From positions 2,170,001-2,234,000 of the forward strand of contig NZ_CP113939.1 of NCBI RefSeq assembly GCF_029392315.1: a stretch of DNA of 64,000 nt, in the 5' to 3' direction. The DNA comes from Bifidobacterium sp. ESL0690. Lineage in GTDB: Bacteria; Actinomycetota; Actinomycetes; Actinomycetales; Bifidobacteriaceae. Position numbers and translations under genes: made by a program. Shown here piece after piece: positions 27,315 through 36,294 of this stretch. The first letter of the stretch is position 1; each line of letters opens with the position of its first letter. The notes under the pieces were generated by a model that was not told the origin of the DNA, made no database searches, and worked only from the letters and a program-made list of their open reading frames with translations.

Positions 27315-28976
27315 ATGGCAGCATTCAGTTCTTTGACAGACAAGCTCTCCAACGCGTTCAAGCACCTGAAGAGCAAAGGCAAACTTTCCGAGGCGGATAT
27401 CGACGGGACGATTCGCGAGATTCGTCGCGCCCTGCTTGACGCCGATGTGGCGCTCGACGTGGTGCGCTCCTTCACTTCCCGCGTGCGCGAACGTGCGCTG
27501 GGCGAAGAGGTCTCGCAGGCGCTGAACCCCGCGCAGCAGGTAGTGAAGATCGTCAACGACGAGCTGACGCAGATTCTCGGTGCTGGCGTTGACCGCCCGC
27601 TCAACTTCGCCAAGAACCCGCCGACCATTATCATGCTAGCCGGCCTTCAGGGTGCCGGTAAGACGACGTTGGCAGGCAAACTTGGCTATTGGCTGAAAGA
27701 CGCCGGACATACCCCGCTTCTGGTCGCGGCCGATTTGCAGCGCCCGAACGCCGTTACCCAGCTGCAGGTGGTCGGCGAGCGAGCTGAGGTGCCTGTTTAT
27801 GCTCCAGAAAAGGGTGTGCAGTCCGACGGCGGCGAGGCCGTCGCGGCTCCAGGCCAGACCAGCGGCGACCCGGTGAAGGTCGCGCGCGACTCGATTCAGT
27901 ATGCCAAAGACAAACTGTATGACACGGTCATCATCGATACCGCAGGTCGTTTGGGCGTCGACGAGGAGCTGATGAAGCAGGCCCGCGATATCCGAGACGC
28001 CGTGAACCCCAACGAAATCCTCTTCGTCATCGACGCGATGATCGGCCAGGACGCAGTGCAGACCGCAGAGGCATTCAACAAGGGCGTGGACTTCACCGGC
28101 GTGGTGCTCTCCAAGCTCGACGGCGACGCACGAGGCGGCGCGGCGCTTTCCGTGGCCTCCGTGACCGGCAAACCGATTCTTTTCGTCTCCAACGGCGAGG
28201 GGCTCAAGGACTTCGAGGTCTTCCACCCCGACCGCATGGCCTCCCGCATCCTTGATATGGGCGATATCCTCACCCTGATTGAGCAGGCGCAGAAGGAATT
28301 CGACGAGCAGGAGGCGATTCAGTCCGCCAAGAAGATGGCGAAGGGCACCTACGGCCTCGACGACTTCATGGAGCAGCTCGAGCAGGTGCGCAAGCTCGGT
28401 TCGATGAAAAGCCTCCTGGGCATGATCCCCGGCATGGCCGCACACCGCAAGGAACTCGAGGCTCTTGACGAACACGAGATCGACCGCACCGAAGCCATCA
28501 TCCATTCAATGACCCCGGCTGAACGCCGAGACCCCTCCATCATCGACGGCTCCCGCCGCGCCCGCATCGCCTACGGTTCCGGCAACACGGTCTCCTCCGT
28601 CAACGGCCTGCTGCAACGCTTTGAGCAGGCGGCCAAGATGATGAAGCGCATGACCAATAAGGTCGGCGGCGGCATCCCCGGTATGGGCGGCCCGGCAATG
28701 GGCGGAGGCTACGGCGGCAAAAAGGGCAAGAAAGGCAAGAAGAAGGGCAAGTCCAAGTCCGGTAACCCGATGAAGCGCGAGGCAGAAGAAAAAGCATTGC
28801 GCCAGAAGCTTGCCGGCAAGAAGAACTCCGGCGGTTCGGCCTTCGCCAAGAAGCCACAGAATCCCGCCCTTCCGGCCGGTCTGCAGGAAGCCATGGAAGC
28901 AGCCGGCTCCGACGAAAACGGCACCCCGAACCTTCCGCCCAACTTCGGCGGAGGCCTTGCCGGTCTGCTCGGCTGA
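27315..28976 (+). CDS. ffh: signal recognition particle protein Ffh
   Basis: 553 residues. N domain (SSLTDKLSNAFKHLKSKGKL), then the SRP GTPase with P-loop LAGLQGAGKTTLAGK, switch region DTAGRLGVD and the targeting block DGDARGGAALS. The M domain, which binds SRP RNA and signal peptides, includes the PGMAAHRKELE and GNTVSSVNGLLQRFEQAAKM stretches. The C-terminal tail is long and rich in Gly, Lys and Met. It delivers nascent membrane and secreted proteins to FtsY/SecYEG. The next gene starts 16 bp after its stop. Confidence 0.97.
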   Translation: MAAFSSLTDKLSNAFKHLKSKGKLSEADIDGTIREIRRALLDADVALDVVRSFTSRVRERALGEEVSQALNPAQQVVKIVNDELTQILGAGVDRPLNFAKNPPTIIMLAGLQGAGKTTLAGKLGYWLKDAGHTPLLVAADLQRPNAVTQLQVVGERAEVPVYAPEKGVQSDGGEAVAAPGQTSGDPVKVARDSIQYAKDKLYDTVIIDTAGRLGVDEELMKQARDIRDAVNPNEILFVIDAMIGQDAVQTAEAFNKGVDFTGVVLSKLDGDARGGAALSVASVTGKPILFVSNGEGLKDFEVFHPDRMASRILDMGDILTLIEQAQKEFDEQEAIQSAKKMAKGTYGLDDFMEQLEQVRKLGSMKSLLGMIPGMAAHRKELEALDEHEIDRTEAIIHSMTPAERRDPSIIDGSRRARIAYGSGNTVSSVNGLLQRFEQAAKMMKRMTNKVGGGIPGMGGPAMGGGYGGKKGKKGKKKGKSKSGNPMKREAEEKALRQKLAGKKNSGGSAFAKKPQNPALPAGLQEAMEAAGSDENGTPNLPPNFGGGLAGLLG

Positions 28977-28992
28977 ACCGCGAATAGGTCCC

Positions 28993-29997
28993 ATGGCTAT
29001 AGCTCTTTCCATACTGCTGGGCCTCATCGCCCTGTGGTGGGTGCTGCGTTTCCTGCCGGCGGGCGTTGATGGGCACGGACCGCTGCCCTATCTCATCGCG
29101 TTCGTCCGCTTTCTGTGGATGCCATCAGCGCTGGTTTTGGCGGCGACGCTTGTTTCCCAGCATTGGATTATCGCCATTTTTGCCGCAATGCTGACATTGC
29201 TTACCGGCGTATTCGCTTCGCCTTGGTACAGGAAGCGCAATACTCCCGCCAACTCTGGCAGCACAAGGCAAACAGCCGATAATTCAGTAATCCAAAATAG
29301 CGATAATTACTATAATGTAATGACGCTAAACTGCCGTTACGGACTAGCTGACCCTCAAGCCATCATCGACGCCGTACGTAACAATGACGTATCTATATTG
29401 GCCTTGCAGGAACTTACGCCAGACCTCGTCGACGCGCTCGACAAAGCCGGAATGAACGCATTGCTCCCCTATCGTCAGCTGGGTAAGGCGCAGGAAAGCG
29501 ACAACGGTGGATTCAACGGCATCTGGGCACGCATCCAGCCCGGGGCGCAAACCGAGCGTACCGTCGACATCGCCGCCACCGACGTGCCGAGCATCACCGT
29601 GGGAAACGTGGCGTACTTCAGCGCGCACCCCAAATCGCCGATGCGTGGGTGCCGAGAATGGTCGCTCGGCATCAGGAAACTGGGCGAACTCGTCGACCAA
29701 GACGTATTCGCTATCGCAACGACAGCGCCATCCGCCCCCACACGCGCAACCGTCATCATGGGTGACCTCAATTCAAACGTCGACCATCCCAGTTTCCGTA
29801 GCCTGCTCAACTCCGGCTTCACCGATGCCGGTCTCGACATCTCGCACGGCAGCGCCGCGAGCTTCCCGACCTGGTTGCGTTGGCCCCGTTTGGAACTTGA
29901 TCACGTTCTGGTGACCTCAGAAATCGCTATATCTTCGATACAGACCATTAACATTCCCGGCAGCGACCATCTTGCCTTAATTGCCCGGCTCGCCTAG
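28993..29997 (+). CDS. endonuclease/exonuclease/phosphatase-fold membrane protein
   Basis: 334 residues from MAIALSILLGLIALW. Residues 1-75 hold three membrane helices. Residues about 97-334 form an EEP (DNase I-like) domain: VMTLNCRYGLADP, ILALQELTPDLVDALDKAG, AHPKSP, IMGDLNSNVDHPSF and the final SDHLALIARLA. The catalytic Asn, Glu, Asp and His are visible. Members of the family with this layout act at the cell surface on unknown phosphoesters. It starts 16 bp after ffh, so it is probably co-transcribed. Confidence 0.85.
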   Translation: MAIALSILLGLIALWWVLRFLPAGVDGHGPLPYLIAFVRFLWMPSALVLAATLVSQHWIIAIFAAMLTLLTGVFASPWYRKRNTPANSGSTRQTADNSVIQNSDNYYNVMTLNCRYGLADPQAIIDAVRNNDVSILALQELTPDLVDALDKAGMNALLPYRQLGKAQESDNGGFNGIWARIQPGAQTERTVDIAATDVPSITVGNVAYFSAHPKSPMRGCREWSLGIRKLGELVDQDVFAIATTAPSAPTRATVIMGDLNSNVDHPSFRSLLNSGFTDAGLDISHGSAASFPTWLRWPRLELDHVLVTSEIAISSIQTINIPGSDHLALIARLA

Positions 29998-30074
29998 CTG
30001 GAACGTAAGTTTGGGTTCCCCTTTTCCGCTTTCCTTGCCACTCGAACTACTTCGAAAATGCCTGCAAACCTGTC

Positions 30075-30518
30075 TCACAAACTCAAAAATATCGGAATGC
30101 CAATGAAAAGCAAAATGAGAAACGCATAGACGAACGCAAGCACCAGGTTCTCAACCCAATCCTGAGCACGCGGCCACATAGGCACCCGCTCGAGATGCAC
30201 AGCAGGCGTCGAGAAACACAGCAGGCCCGAAAGAGCCACAAGCACCAAGGTAAAGATCAGAAGCGGTACGCAGATCGGCAATCCTAAACCGTCGGTGTCC
30301 GCCCAAAACTGCGGGGAGGCAACGTCGAACTGGCAAGAGACGACCGTCACCACCAGACTCAGCACCCACATCCAAGGCATGATGAACCTAAACCACTGAA
30401 GCGCCGTCGGCCTGCCACTGAGGTTCGGCGAGCCTTGGCGACGCCATATCTCCACTTGGATATCATTCCGTTGAAGATAGCCCATACCTACATTCGGCAT
30501 CCGATTTCCCATGGTCAT
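30075..30518 (-). CDS. small multi-pass membrane protein, unknown function
   Basis: 147 residues from MTMGNRMPNVGMGY at 30518, with the strong site AAAGGAGG upstream. Three membrane segments are visible (IMPWMWVLSLVVTVVSC; LPICVPLLIFTLVLVALSGLLCF; LVLAFVYAFLILLFIGIPIFL). I do not recognise a family. It is the second of two adjacent membrane genes on the minus strand and may be co-transcribed with the gene at 30608-31390. Confidence 0.65.
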   Translation of the reverse strand: MTMGNRMPNVGMGYLQRNDIQVEIWRRQGSPNLSGRPTALQWFRFIMPWMWVLSLVVTVVSCQFDVASPQFWADTDGLGLPICVPLLIFTLVLVALSGLLCFSTPAVHLERVPMWPRAQDWVENLVLAFVYAFLILLFIGIPIFLSL

Positions 30519-30607
30519 CGGGATAACCCTCCTTTCATCGGTCAGTAAGCAGCCAGCCAACCGCCCCAACCGTTCAGCAAAACCTCACACAAGGCAAGGC
30601 CATCGCC

Positions 30608-31390
30608 TCATGTCCCCTCGCAGGTGATGGCCGGCGGACGATAATCCTTATTGAAATCCATGGTCGAATTCTCGGTCAGTATCGAGTCATCAGGTGACTT
30701 GATATGGCCTTCCCCGTCGCGCCAGACAACCTGGAACGTGTCCCGTGCTTTGAAACCAGCCCATCGGATATGGGTATCGTGCAGAAGAACCGACCCCGGC
30801 TTACCCACATATGCGCGATAAGCGTAGGTGTTGCCATCCATGACATCTTCATCGGCAAATCCTGTGTACGCGACCACCACACGGCAGCCCGGCCCGTCGG
30901 CTGAATCGAGAATCTGATAGCGGGGAACCCGAACCGCAAAGAGCGACCCGAGCAGCCACACCGCGCCCATAGCCCACACCAAGGTCCATGCGGTCACGCG
31001 ACCCCAGCGAGGCAGCCGAGAAAACGGTTTTGCATTCTCCCGTGGCATCACGCCTGCCACAATCAAAGCGACAACCACCAAAACGACCGCCACCCCGCAG
31101 AGGTTGAAGGCGATGATACTCACATTCAGACAGATCTTCCCCAGCAGCAGGACCGGGAAGTAATGACCAAAGACGAACAAACACAGCGCGACAATCACAC
31201 AAACCGCAGCGACGAGTTCGAGAGCCCCCTTAAGGCTCCGTGGTTTCCAACCACCATGGATCGTACCATTACCAGGACGATTCTCAGCATGCACGTATCC
31301 GTTGCCGGGCCCGTACCCGCCTTGTCCCGCCGGCTGACTCGTGGGAAGATAACCAGCACCCGTCGCTTGGTAGCCATAACGCTCACCCAT
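30608..31390 (-). CDS. unknown membrane protein with Gly/Tyr-rich N-terminus and extracytoplasmic domain
   Basis: 260 residues. An N-terminal Gly/Tyr/Pro-rich stretch (about 1-50; GYQATGAGYLPTSQPAGQGG) is followed by three membrane helices (LVAAVCVIVALCLFVFGHYF; GVAVVLVVVALIVAGVM; TAWTLVWAMGAVWLLGSLFA). A soluble C-terminal part follows (VVAYTGFADEDVMDGNTYAY...SPDDSILTENS). No family is recognised. The AGGGGAG site precedes ATG 31390. About 580 bp of non-coding DNA lies upstream. Confidence 0.65.
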   Translation of the reverse strand: MGERYGYQATGAGYLPTSQPAGQGGYGPGNGYVHAENRPGNGTIHGGWKPRSLKGALELVAAVCVIVALCLFVFGHYFPVLLLGKICLNVSIIAFNLCGVAVVLVVVALIVAGVMPRENAKPFSRLPRWGRVTAWTLVWAMGAVWLLGSLFAVRVPRYQILDSADGPGCRVVVAYTGFADEDVMDGNTYAYRAYVGKPGSVLLHDTHIRWAGFKARDTFQVVWRDGEGHIKSPDDSILTENSTMDFNKDYRPPAITCEGT

Positions 31391-31968
31391 TGGGCAACTC
31401 CCCTTACCGACCCATCACCGGGTCTGTCGAATGAAGCACGGGACACGTCACCCGGCAACGATCAAATCAACATTGTTTGATAAATTCCACTATGCGTCAC
31501 CAAATGTAAAGATTCACGGCATCGACGAAGCCCACACCCCATATCCACGTTTTCATCGCTTCTTCACGTAAGGTTCCACAGCTCGTTCACAATAAGACAA
31601 AAGCGCAATAACCAAACAGTTTCACACCCATTCCCGGATGATCATTTTGCACTGCTCGCCAGCCGATGCAGCTTGTTTGCCGCAAATTGTATTACTGCGC
31701 TCTAAGATAAACACGAAAGGTGAGACAGAGAACAATTCGGCTGTCTTTTACCTTTAAAACCATTTCATAACATAAGCAGCGCAAGGCTTTTGCCGACGTA
31801 TCGCTTTCATCGAAAAGGTAATCAAAAAAAGATAAAACTAGTCATAAAATGACTGTCTATTGACTTTCCATAAGAGTGTCCATATGCTGTCCATTTGGTT
31901 GCTATGTAGACGACTTGAACCGATACTAAAAGTACGAATTCAATGTCGAATGCAAAGAAGGACATATT
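31391..31968. other. gene-free region with AT-rich stretches
   Basis: About 580 bp between the divergent membrane protein gene and the small plus-strand gene. I see no convincing gene or tRNA. Its right part (31700-31960) is AT-rich and contains promoter-like runs before the ribosome binding site AAGGA of the next gene. Confidence 0.5.
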
Positions 31969-32199
31969 ATGAACGACACACAAAATGCAGACATTCAATT
32001 CAATATTCCCGTCAGCAAAGAACAGCTCACGCTTATGAAACGGGCTGCGGCGCTTGAGGAAAGGCCGGTAAAGGACTGGGCGATGGACAAATTGCTCGAG
32101 GCCGCAAGCATGGGCGTGGAGCAGGAGGTGACGCTTCAGGAGGTCAACGAGGAATTCGACAAGATCCTTGCGACGTTCGAGGCGCCTGCGAACGTCTGA
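31969..32199 (+). CDS. DUF1778-like (TacA-type) small protein, possible lone antitoxin
   Basis: 76 residues. AAGAAGGAC precedes the ATG. The start IQFNIPVSKEQLTLMKRAAALEERPVKDWAMDKLLEAAS has the strand, the basic pair MKRA and the helix of DUF1778 ribbon-helix-helix proteins, the antitoxins of GNAT toxins such as TacT. No toxin gene is adjacent; the downstream gene is convergent. It is therefore an orphan antitoxin or a simple regulator. Confidence 0.7.
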   Translation: MNDTQNADIQFNIPVSKEQLTLMKRAAALEERPVKDWAMDKLLEAASMGVEQEVTLQEVNEEFDKILATFEAPANV

Positions 32200-32285
32200 T
32201 AATTTTTTTGAACGGTTACCGAAACTCTGCGACCCCGCACCGATACGTACGAAATCGCAGAATCCGATTATATTAATAAGCATCA

Positions 32286-32327
32286 CGAAAAGCGGGAAAC
32301 AACCTTATAGCTGTTTCCCGCTTTTCG
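32286..32327. terminator. bidirectional terminator between convergent genes
   Basis: CGAAAAGCGGGAAACA (32286-32301) pairs with TGTTTCCCGCTTTTCG (32312-32327). T-runs are inside each arm, suitable for both directions, between the small gene and the dehydrogenase gene. Confidence 0.75.
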
Positions 32328-32365
32328 TATACCCGAATGCTCCTACTCGAATATCTGGATTACTA

Positions 32366-33310
32366 TTACTCGTCCTTATCGCGGCTGAGCGCCTCAAGGA
32401 GCTGATCGTCACGCGACTGGACGGTCTGGGCAGCCTGCTCGCCCTGCCAGTCATAGAACCCCTTGCCGCTCTTCGAGCCAAGTTCACCGGCATCGACCTT
32501 GGCTTTGAGAACAGTGTCCTCGCCGGTTTCGTTGGCCAGATCGTCGTAAAGGTACTTGGAGATATTATCGAAAACATCAAGCCCGCCGAGGTCGATGCTG
32601 GCGATCGGGCCAAGAATCGCCCAGCGACGGCCAAGGCTGTATTTGACGATGTCGTCGACTGCCTCCGGAGTGGCAATGCCACGCTTGACGATGTTCAGGC
32701 ATTCGCGGACGACCGCCAACTGGATGCGGTTGCCGACAAATCCCAACGATTCGGTTTTGAGCGGCACGGCGTGCTTGCCGATGTGGTTCATCAGCTCGAC
32801 GGTGACGTCCACGGTCGCCTGATCGGTCTTCTCACCTGGCACCACCTCGACCAAAGGCATCAGCTGGGCCGGATTCCAGAAGTGAGCGACGACAAAACGG
32901 CCGGGATGCTGCAAACCATTCGCGATTGCGGACGGACTCAGCCCTGACGTGTTGGTGGCCAGAATAGTCTGGTCGGAGACGATACCCTCGACCTTTTCCC
33001 ACACATCATGTTTGACCTCAAGATTCTCAAGCACCGATTCGATGATGAAATCGACGTCGGCAAGCGCCTGATAGTCGGTGGTCATCGAAATACGGCCAAG
33101 TACCGCATCCCGATCTTTGGCTTTGACCATGCCGGACTTGATGAACGTATCGAGGTCACGCTCAATGAGCTTGCGGCCACGGTCCAGCGCCGGTTGAGCC
33201 GTATCGACCACGGTCACCTCATAGCCCTTCATCGCGAACTGCAGCGCTGTAGCGTGACCCATCGTGCCTGCGCCGAGATTGCCAATCTTCTTGATATCCG
33301 TCATTTCCAT
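32366..33310 (-). CDS. 3-hydroxyacyl-CoA dehydrogenase family protein
   Basis: 314 residues. The Rossmann motif is IGNLGAGTMGHATALQFAMKGYEV. The ATNTSGLSPSAIANGLQHPGRFVVAHFWNPAQLMPLVEV block holds the catalytic HFxNP region of hydroxyacyl-CoA and L-gulonate dehydrogenases, and the C-terminal domain ends SGKGFYDW. AAGGAG precedes the start. It oxidises or reduces 3-hydroxyacyl-CoA or a related acid with NAD(H). Bifidobacteria are not known for beta-oxidation, so the physiological substrate may be a sugar acid or 3-hydroxybutyryl-CoA. No partner genes adjoin. Confidence 0.85.
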   Translation of the reverse strand: MEMTDIKKIGNLGAGTMGHATALQFAMKGYEVTVVDTAQPALDRGRKLIERDLDTFIKSGMVKAKDRDAVLGRISMTTDYQALADVDFIIESVLENLEVKHDVWEKVEGIVSDQTILATNTSGLSPSAIANGLQHPGRFVVAHFWNPAQLMPLVEVVPGEKTDQATVDVTVELMNHIGKHAVPLKTESLGFVGNRIQLAVVRECLNIVKRGIATPEAVDDIVKYSLGRRWAILGPIASIDLGGLDVFDNISKYLYDDLANETGEDTVLKAKVDAGELGSKSGKGFYDWQGEQAAQTVQSRDDQLLEALSRDKDE

Positions 33311-33525
33311 AGATATATCTCCTTGAAAGCGGCATCATGGTGCAGCTTCATTTTTCAAGGATAGACCGGCACCGGAATCTATCCAGCGGGCGCGATATAG
33401 TTGAAAAGTTATTCACGGGTGCGGGGCCCTCTCAATCCCGCAGGCCGTGAGGGACAACGCGGATTCAAGCAAGTATGCCCCACATACGAGTTCGAAACCG
33501 CAATGAACCAACAAGGAGAGCCACA

Positions 33526-34014
33526 ATGGCTACCAAGATTCGTCTGAAGCGCATGGGCAAGAAGTTCTATGCCTTCTACCGCATTGTCGTCATGGATTCG
33601 CGCAAGAAGCGTGACGGCAAGTCGATCGAGGAGATCGGCCTGTACGATCCGAACCAACAGCCTTCGATGATCAAGATCGATTCCGATCGTGCTCAGTACT
33701 GGCTTGGCGTCGGCGCACAGCCGAGCGAACCGGTCCTGAATCTTTTGAAGATCACCGGCGACTGGCAGAAATTCAAGGGTCTGCCGGGTGCCGAGGGCAC
33801 GCTGAAGACCGCTGAAGACGGCCCAGATGCCGCTGCTCGCGTCGAAGCCGCTGAGGCTGACGCCCAGAAGCTCAAGGCCAAGCAGTCCGAAGCCAAGGCA
33901 AAGGCCGAGGCCGAGAAGGCCGCGGAAGCCGCCAAGGCCGACGAAGCCAAGGCAGAGGAAGCCGGCGCTGAAGAGGCCAAGGCCGAAGCTGCTGAGACCG
34001 AGAAGGCTGAGTAA
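33526..34014 (+). CDS. rpsP: 30S ribosomal protein S16
   Basis: 162 residues from [13 protein letters not shown], with AAGGAGAG just upstream. The first 80 residues are the whole S16 ([39 protein letters not shown]). Residues from about 100 onward form a long Ala/Glu/Lys-rich tail ([20 protein letters not shown]). Actinobacterial S16 often has such an extension, though this one is long. First gene of rpsP-khpA-rimM. Confidence 0.96.
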   Translation: MATKIRLKRMGKKFYAFYRIVVMDSRKKRDGKSIEEIGLYDPNQQPSMIKIDSDRAQYWLGVGAQPSEPVLNLLKITGDWQKFKGLPGAEGTLKTAEDGPDAAARVEAAEADAQKLKAKQSEAKAKAEAEKAAEAAKADEAKAEEAGAEEAKAEAAETEKAE

Positions 34015-34016
34015 TC

Positions 34017-34250
34017 ATGCTCGCGCAAGCTGTGGAACATCTCATTTCCAATATCGTCGACTTTCCCGATGATGTGTCGGTGAAGTCCCACGAAAACGCC
34101 CGCGGCGAACTGTTGCGGGTGCGTGTGAATCCTGAAGACATCGGACGTGTGATCGGCCGCTCCGGCCGCACCGCCAATGCGATCCGTACCGTGGTGCAGG
34201 CGTTGTCTGACCACAAGGTGCGCGTCGACATCATGGATGTTCGCAAGTGA
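34017..34250 (+). CDS. khpA: KH-domain RNA-binding protein
   Basis: 77 residues. The single KH domain has the RNA-binding loop NPEDIGRVIGRSGRTANAIR with its GxxG motif. KhpA binds RNA with its partner KhpB and affects cell division and translation in several Gram-positive species. It begins 2 bp after rpsP and overlaps rimM, the usual order rpsP-khpA-rimM. Confidence 0.93.
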   Translation: MLAQAVEHLISNIVDFPDDVSVKSHENARGELLRVRVNPEDIGRVIGRSGRTANAIRTVVQALSDHKVRVDIMDVRK

Positions 34251-34915
34251 ATCGCGACGAAACAATTTCGCAGCAGGCAGACCCTCAGCAGCGTGAACTG
34301 TTGAGGGTCTGCCGTATCGGGCGTGCGCAAGGGCTCAAGGGCGAGGTCACCGTCCGCACGTTCACCGACGAGCCGGAGCTGCGGTTTGCCCCTGGTTCGG
34401 TTTTGTATACCAAAGATGGCTCGCGGACGTACACCATCGCCCGTTCCCGCACGTTTAAAGACCGCTGGATTCTGCATTTTGAAGGCGTTGACGACCGTGA
34501 CGCTTCCGAGGCTTTGAACGGCTTGGAACTTTACGTCGAAGCCGACGATCCCGAAGAAATGGCCGAGGAAGATGCTTGGTACCCCAAGGATCTTATCGGA
34601 CTTGAGGCTCGCGTCGCCGACAACCCTGCTAACGGAATCGAAAGCGGAAAAGCCGGTAACGTCATCGGCAAGGTCGTGGACGTCATCGACGGACCTGCGC
34701 AATCGCTGCTGAAAATCCGCTTGGCCACGCCGGTTATCGAGCAAAAAGACGGCAGCTATATTCCTGCATCTTCTGACGAGAATGACGAGAACAATGACAC
34801 TAAAATCATAAAAACAGTGTTAGTTCCATTCGTTGATGAATTAGTGCCAGACATCAATCTTGACGAACATTATCTCACTCTGGATCCGCCAACTGGTCTG
34901 ATTCCAGATTTGTAA
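34247..34915 (+). CDS. rimM: ribosome maturation factor RimM
   Basis: 222 residues, from a GTG start that overlaps the khpA stop. The N-terminal RimM domain (LLRVCRIGRAQGLKGEVTVR; LHFEGVDDRDASEALNGLEL) and the PRC-barrel domain (DAWYPKDLIGLEARV; GKVVDVIDGPAQSLLKIRL) are both present. It assists S19/30S head assembly. A short Asn/Asp-rich loop (ASSDENDENNDTK) interrupts the second domain, another example of the acidic inserts seen in this window. Confidence 0.95.
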   Translation: MNRDETISQQADPQQRELLRVCRIGRAQGLKGEVTVRTFTDEPELRFAPGSVLYTKDGSRTYTIARSRTFKDRWILHFEGVDDRDASEALNGLELYVEADDPEEMAEEDAWYPKDLIGLEARVADNPANGIESGKAGNVIGKVVDVIDGPAQSLLKIRLATPVIEQKDGSYIPASSDENDENNDTKIIKTVLVPFVDELVPDINLDEHYLTLDPPTGLIPDL

Positions 34916-34935
34916 AGCTATTTCAACCTTCACAT

Positions 34936-34981
34936 AAGGTGTAGGTATCAGCGACAATTCGTCTGATGCCTACACCTTTTT
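34936..34981 (+). terminator. intrinsic terminator after rimM
   Basis: AAGGTGTAGGTATCAG pairs with CTGATGCCTACACCTT (one G-T pair) across an 11-nt loop, ending in TTT. It shows that trmD is transcribed separately from the rpsP operon. Confidence 0.85.
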
Positions 34982-35072
34982 GTTCGACAATATTTCCAAT
35001 CACAGAAGTGACCTCATGCCTTGGATGCCATTTATCAGGTATGCATTATCCAATTAGAAGTTTCATCTATTA

Positions 35073-35113
35073 CCCATCTGGGCGGTTACCGAAATGGGTG
35101 GTTACCCAGATGG
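35073..35113 (+). promoter_or_regulatory. hairpin just upstream of trmD
   Basis: CCATCTGGG at 35074-35082 pairs with CCCAGATGG at 35105-35113, with a direct GGTTACC repeat within the loop. It ends 14 bp before the chosen trmD start and could hide or expose the ribosome binding site. Confidence 0.45.
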
Positions 35114-35126
35114 ATGGGGTCACGAT

Positions 35127-36161
35127 ATGGTTAAAAGCATGAAGATTGATATCGTGTCTGTATTTCCCGAGTATTTTGAAGCTCTCAAAGTCGGCCTGTT
35201 TGGCAAGGCCATCGAACGTGGGCTGCTTGACGTGAAAACGCACGATTTGCGCGACTGGACCCACGACGTGCACCATTCCGTTGACGATACACCGGTCGGC
35301 GGCGGCGCCGGCATGGTGATGAAACCCGAGGTCTGGGCCGAATGTTTGGACGACTTGCTTAATCTGGAACCTGCTGAAATCAGTGATGGCAACAACACCC
35401 AAGAATCTTTAGCAGCTATCAACAATTCTCAATCATTTTCCGAGTCAAAACCCTATTCATTCGATAAATCGGATCTGGCTGCAGATAATGTAATGGCAGA
35501 AAACGCAGCATCATCTTTCCAAATTCACAATGGCACTTCCGACGACGCACAGAACGATTCAGATGACGAAACGACTACTTCCGTGACAACTGGCCAAACC
35601 GTCACCAAGCCCGTTCTGATTTTCCCGAATCCTTCGGCACCGCTGTTTACCCAGCGCGACGCTACCGAACTTTCGCGAGCCAGCCACCTTCTGTTCGGCT
35701 GCGGACGCTATGAAGGCTATGACGCGCGTATCCCCCGCTACTACCGTGCGCAGGGCGTTGACGTACGCGAATATTCCATCGGCGATTACGTACTGAACGG
35801 CGGCGAGGTAGCCGTCTCAGTGATGCTCGAAGCCATCACCCGCCTGATGCCCGGATTCATGGGCAACCCCGACTCCATCGTGGAGGAATCCTATACCGGC
35901 CAAAACGCGCTTCTGGAGCACTACCAGTACACGAAGCCGGCCGTCTGGCGCGGCATGGGCGTCCCCGACGTGCTCACGAGCGGCGACCACGGCAAGGTCG
36001 ATCGCTTCCGCCGCGACGAGGCCATTGCCCACACCGCCCAGCTCCGCCCCGACCTCATCCAACAGCTCGACTGCAAGTCCCTCGACAAGGCCGACCGCAA
36101 AACCCTGATGTCCCTAGGCTGGGAGGTCTCTGGTTTCCACCCGCGCAAGTTGGACGCCTAG
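35127..36161 (+). CDS. trmD: tRNA (guanine-N1-)-methyltransferase with a large internal insertion
   Basis: 344 residues, about 90 longer than usual TrmD. It methylates G37 of tRNAs with SAM. The N-terminal IDIVSVFPEYFEAL, THDLRDWTHDVHHSVDD and GGGAGMVMKPEVW are standard, as are FGCGRYEGYDARI, YSIGDYVLNGGE and VPDVLTSGDHGKVDRFRRDE. Between residues about 81 and 158 lies an insertion rich in Asn, Ser and Asp, more AT-rich in DNA (35367-35601), where most TrmDs have 15-25 residues. The start is uncertain: ATG 35139 (MKIDIV) is also possible. Last gene before the palindrome array. Confidence 0.93.
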   Translation: MVKSMKIDIVSVFPEYFEALKVGLFGKAIERGLLDVKTHDLRDWTHDVHHSVDDTPVGGGAGMVMKPEVWAECLDDLLNLEPAEISDGNNTQESLAAINNSQSFSESKPYSFDKSDLAADNVMAENAASSFQIHNGTSDDAQNDSDDETTTSVTTGQTVTKPVLIFPNPSAPLFTQRDATELSRASHLLFGCGRYEGYDARIPRYYRAQGVDVREYSIGDYVLNGGEVAVSVMLEAITRLMPGFMGNPDSIVEESYTGQNALLEHYQYTKPAVWRGMGVPDVLTSGDHGKVDRFRRDEAIAHTAQLRPDLIQQLDCKSLDKADRKTLMSLGWEVSGFHPRKLDA

Positions 36162-36294
36162 ACGCAGAACAATTCCTTCTACCTCATCACCGGTTTCAAA
36201 CTAGAATTAGCCAATACTTGGACTTCATACAAACAAGCCTTCTATACTTTCTCGATAATCAGAAAGAATGATTTTCAACACACCCAACAAGAAA

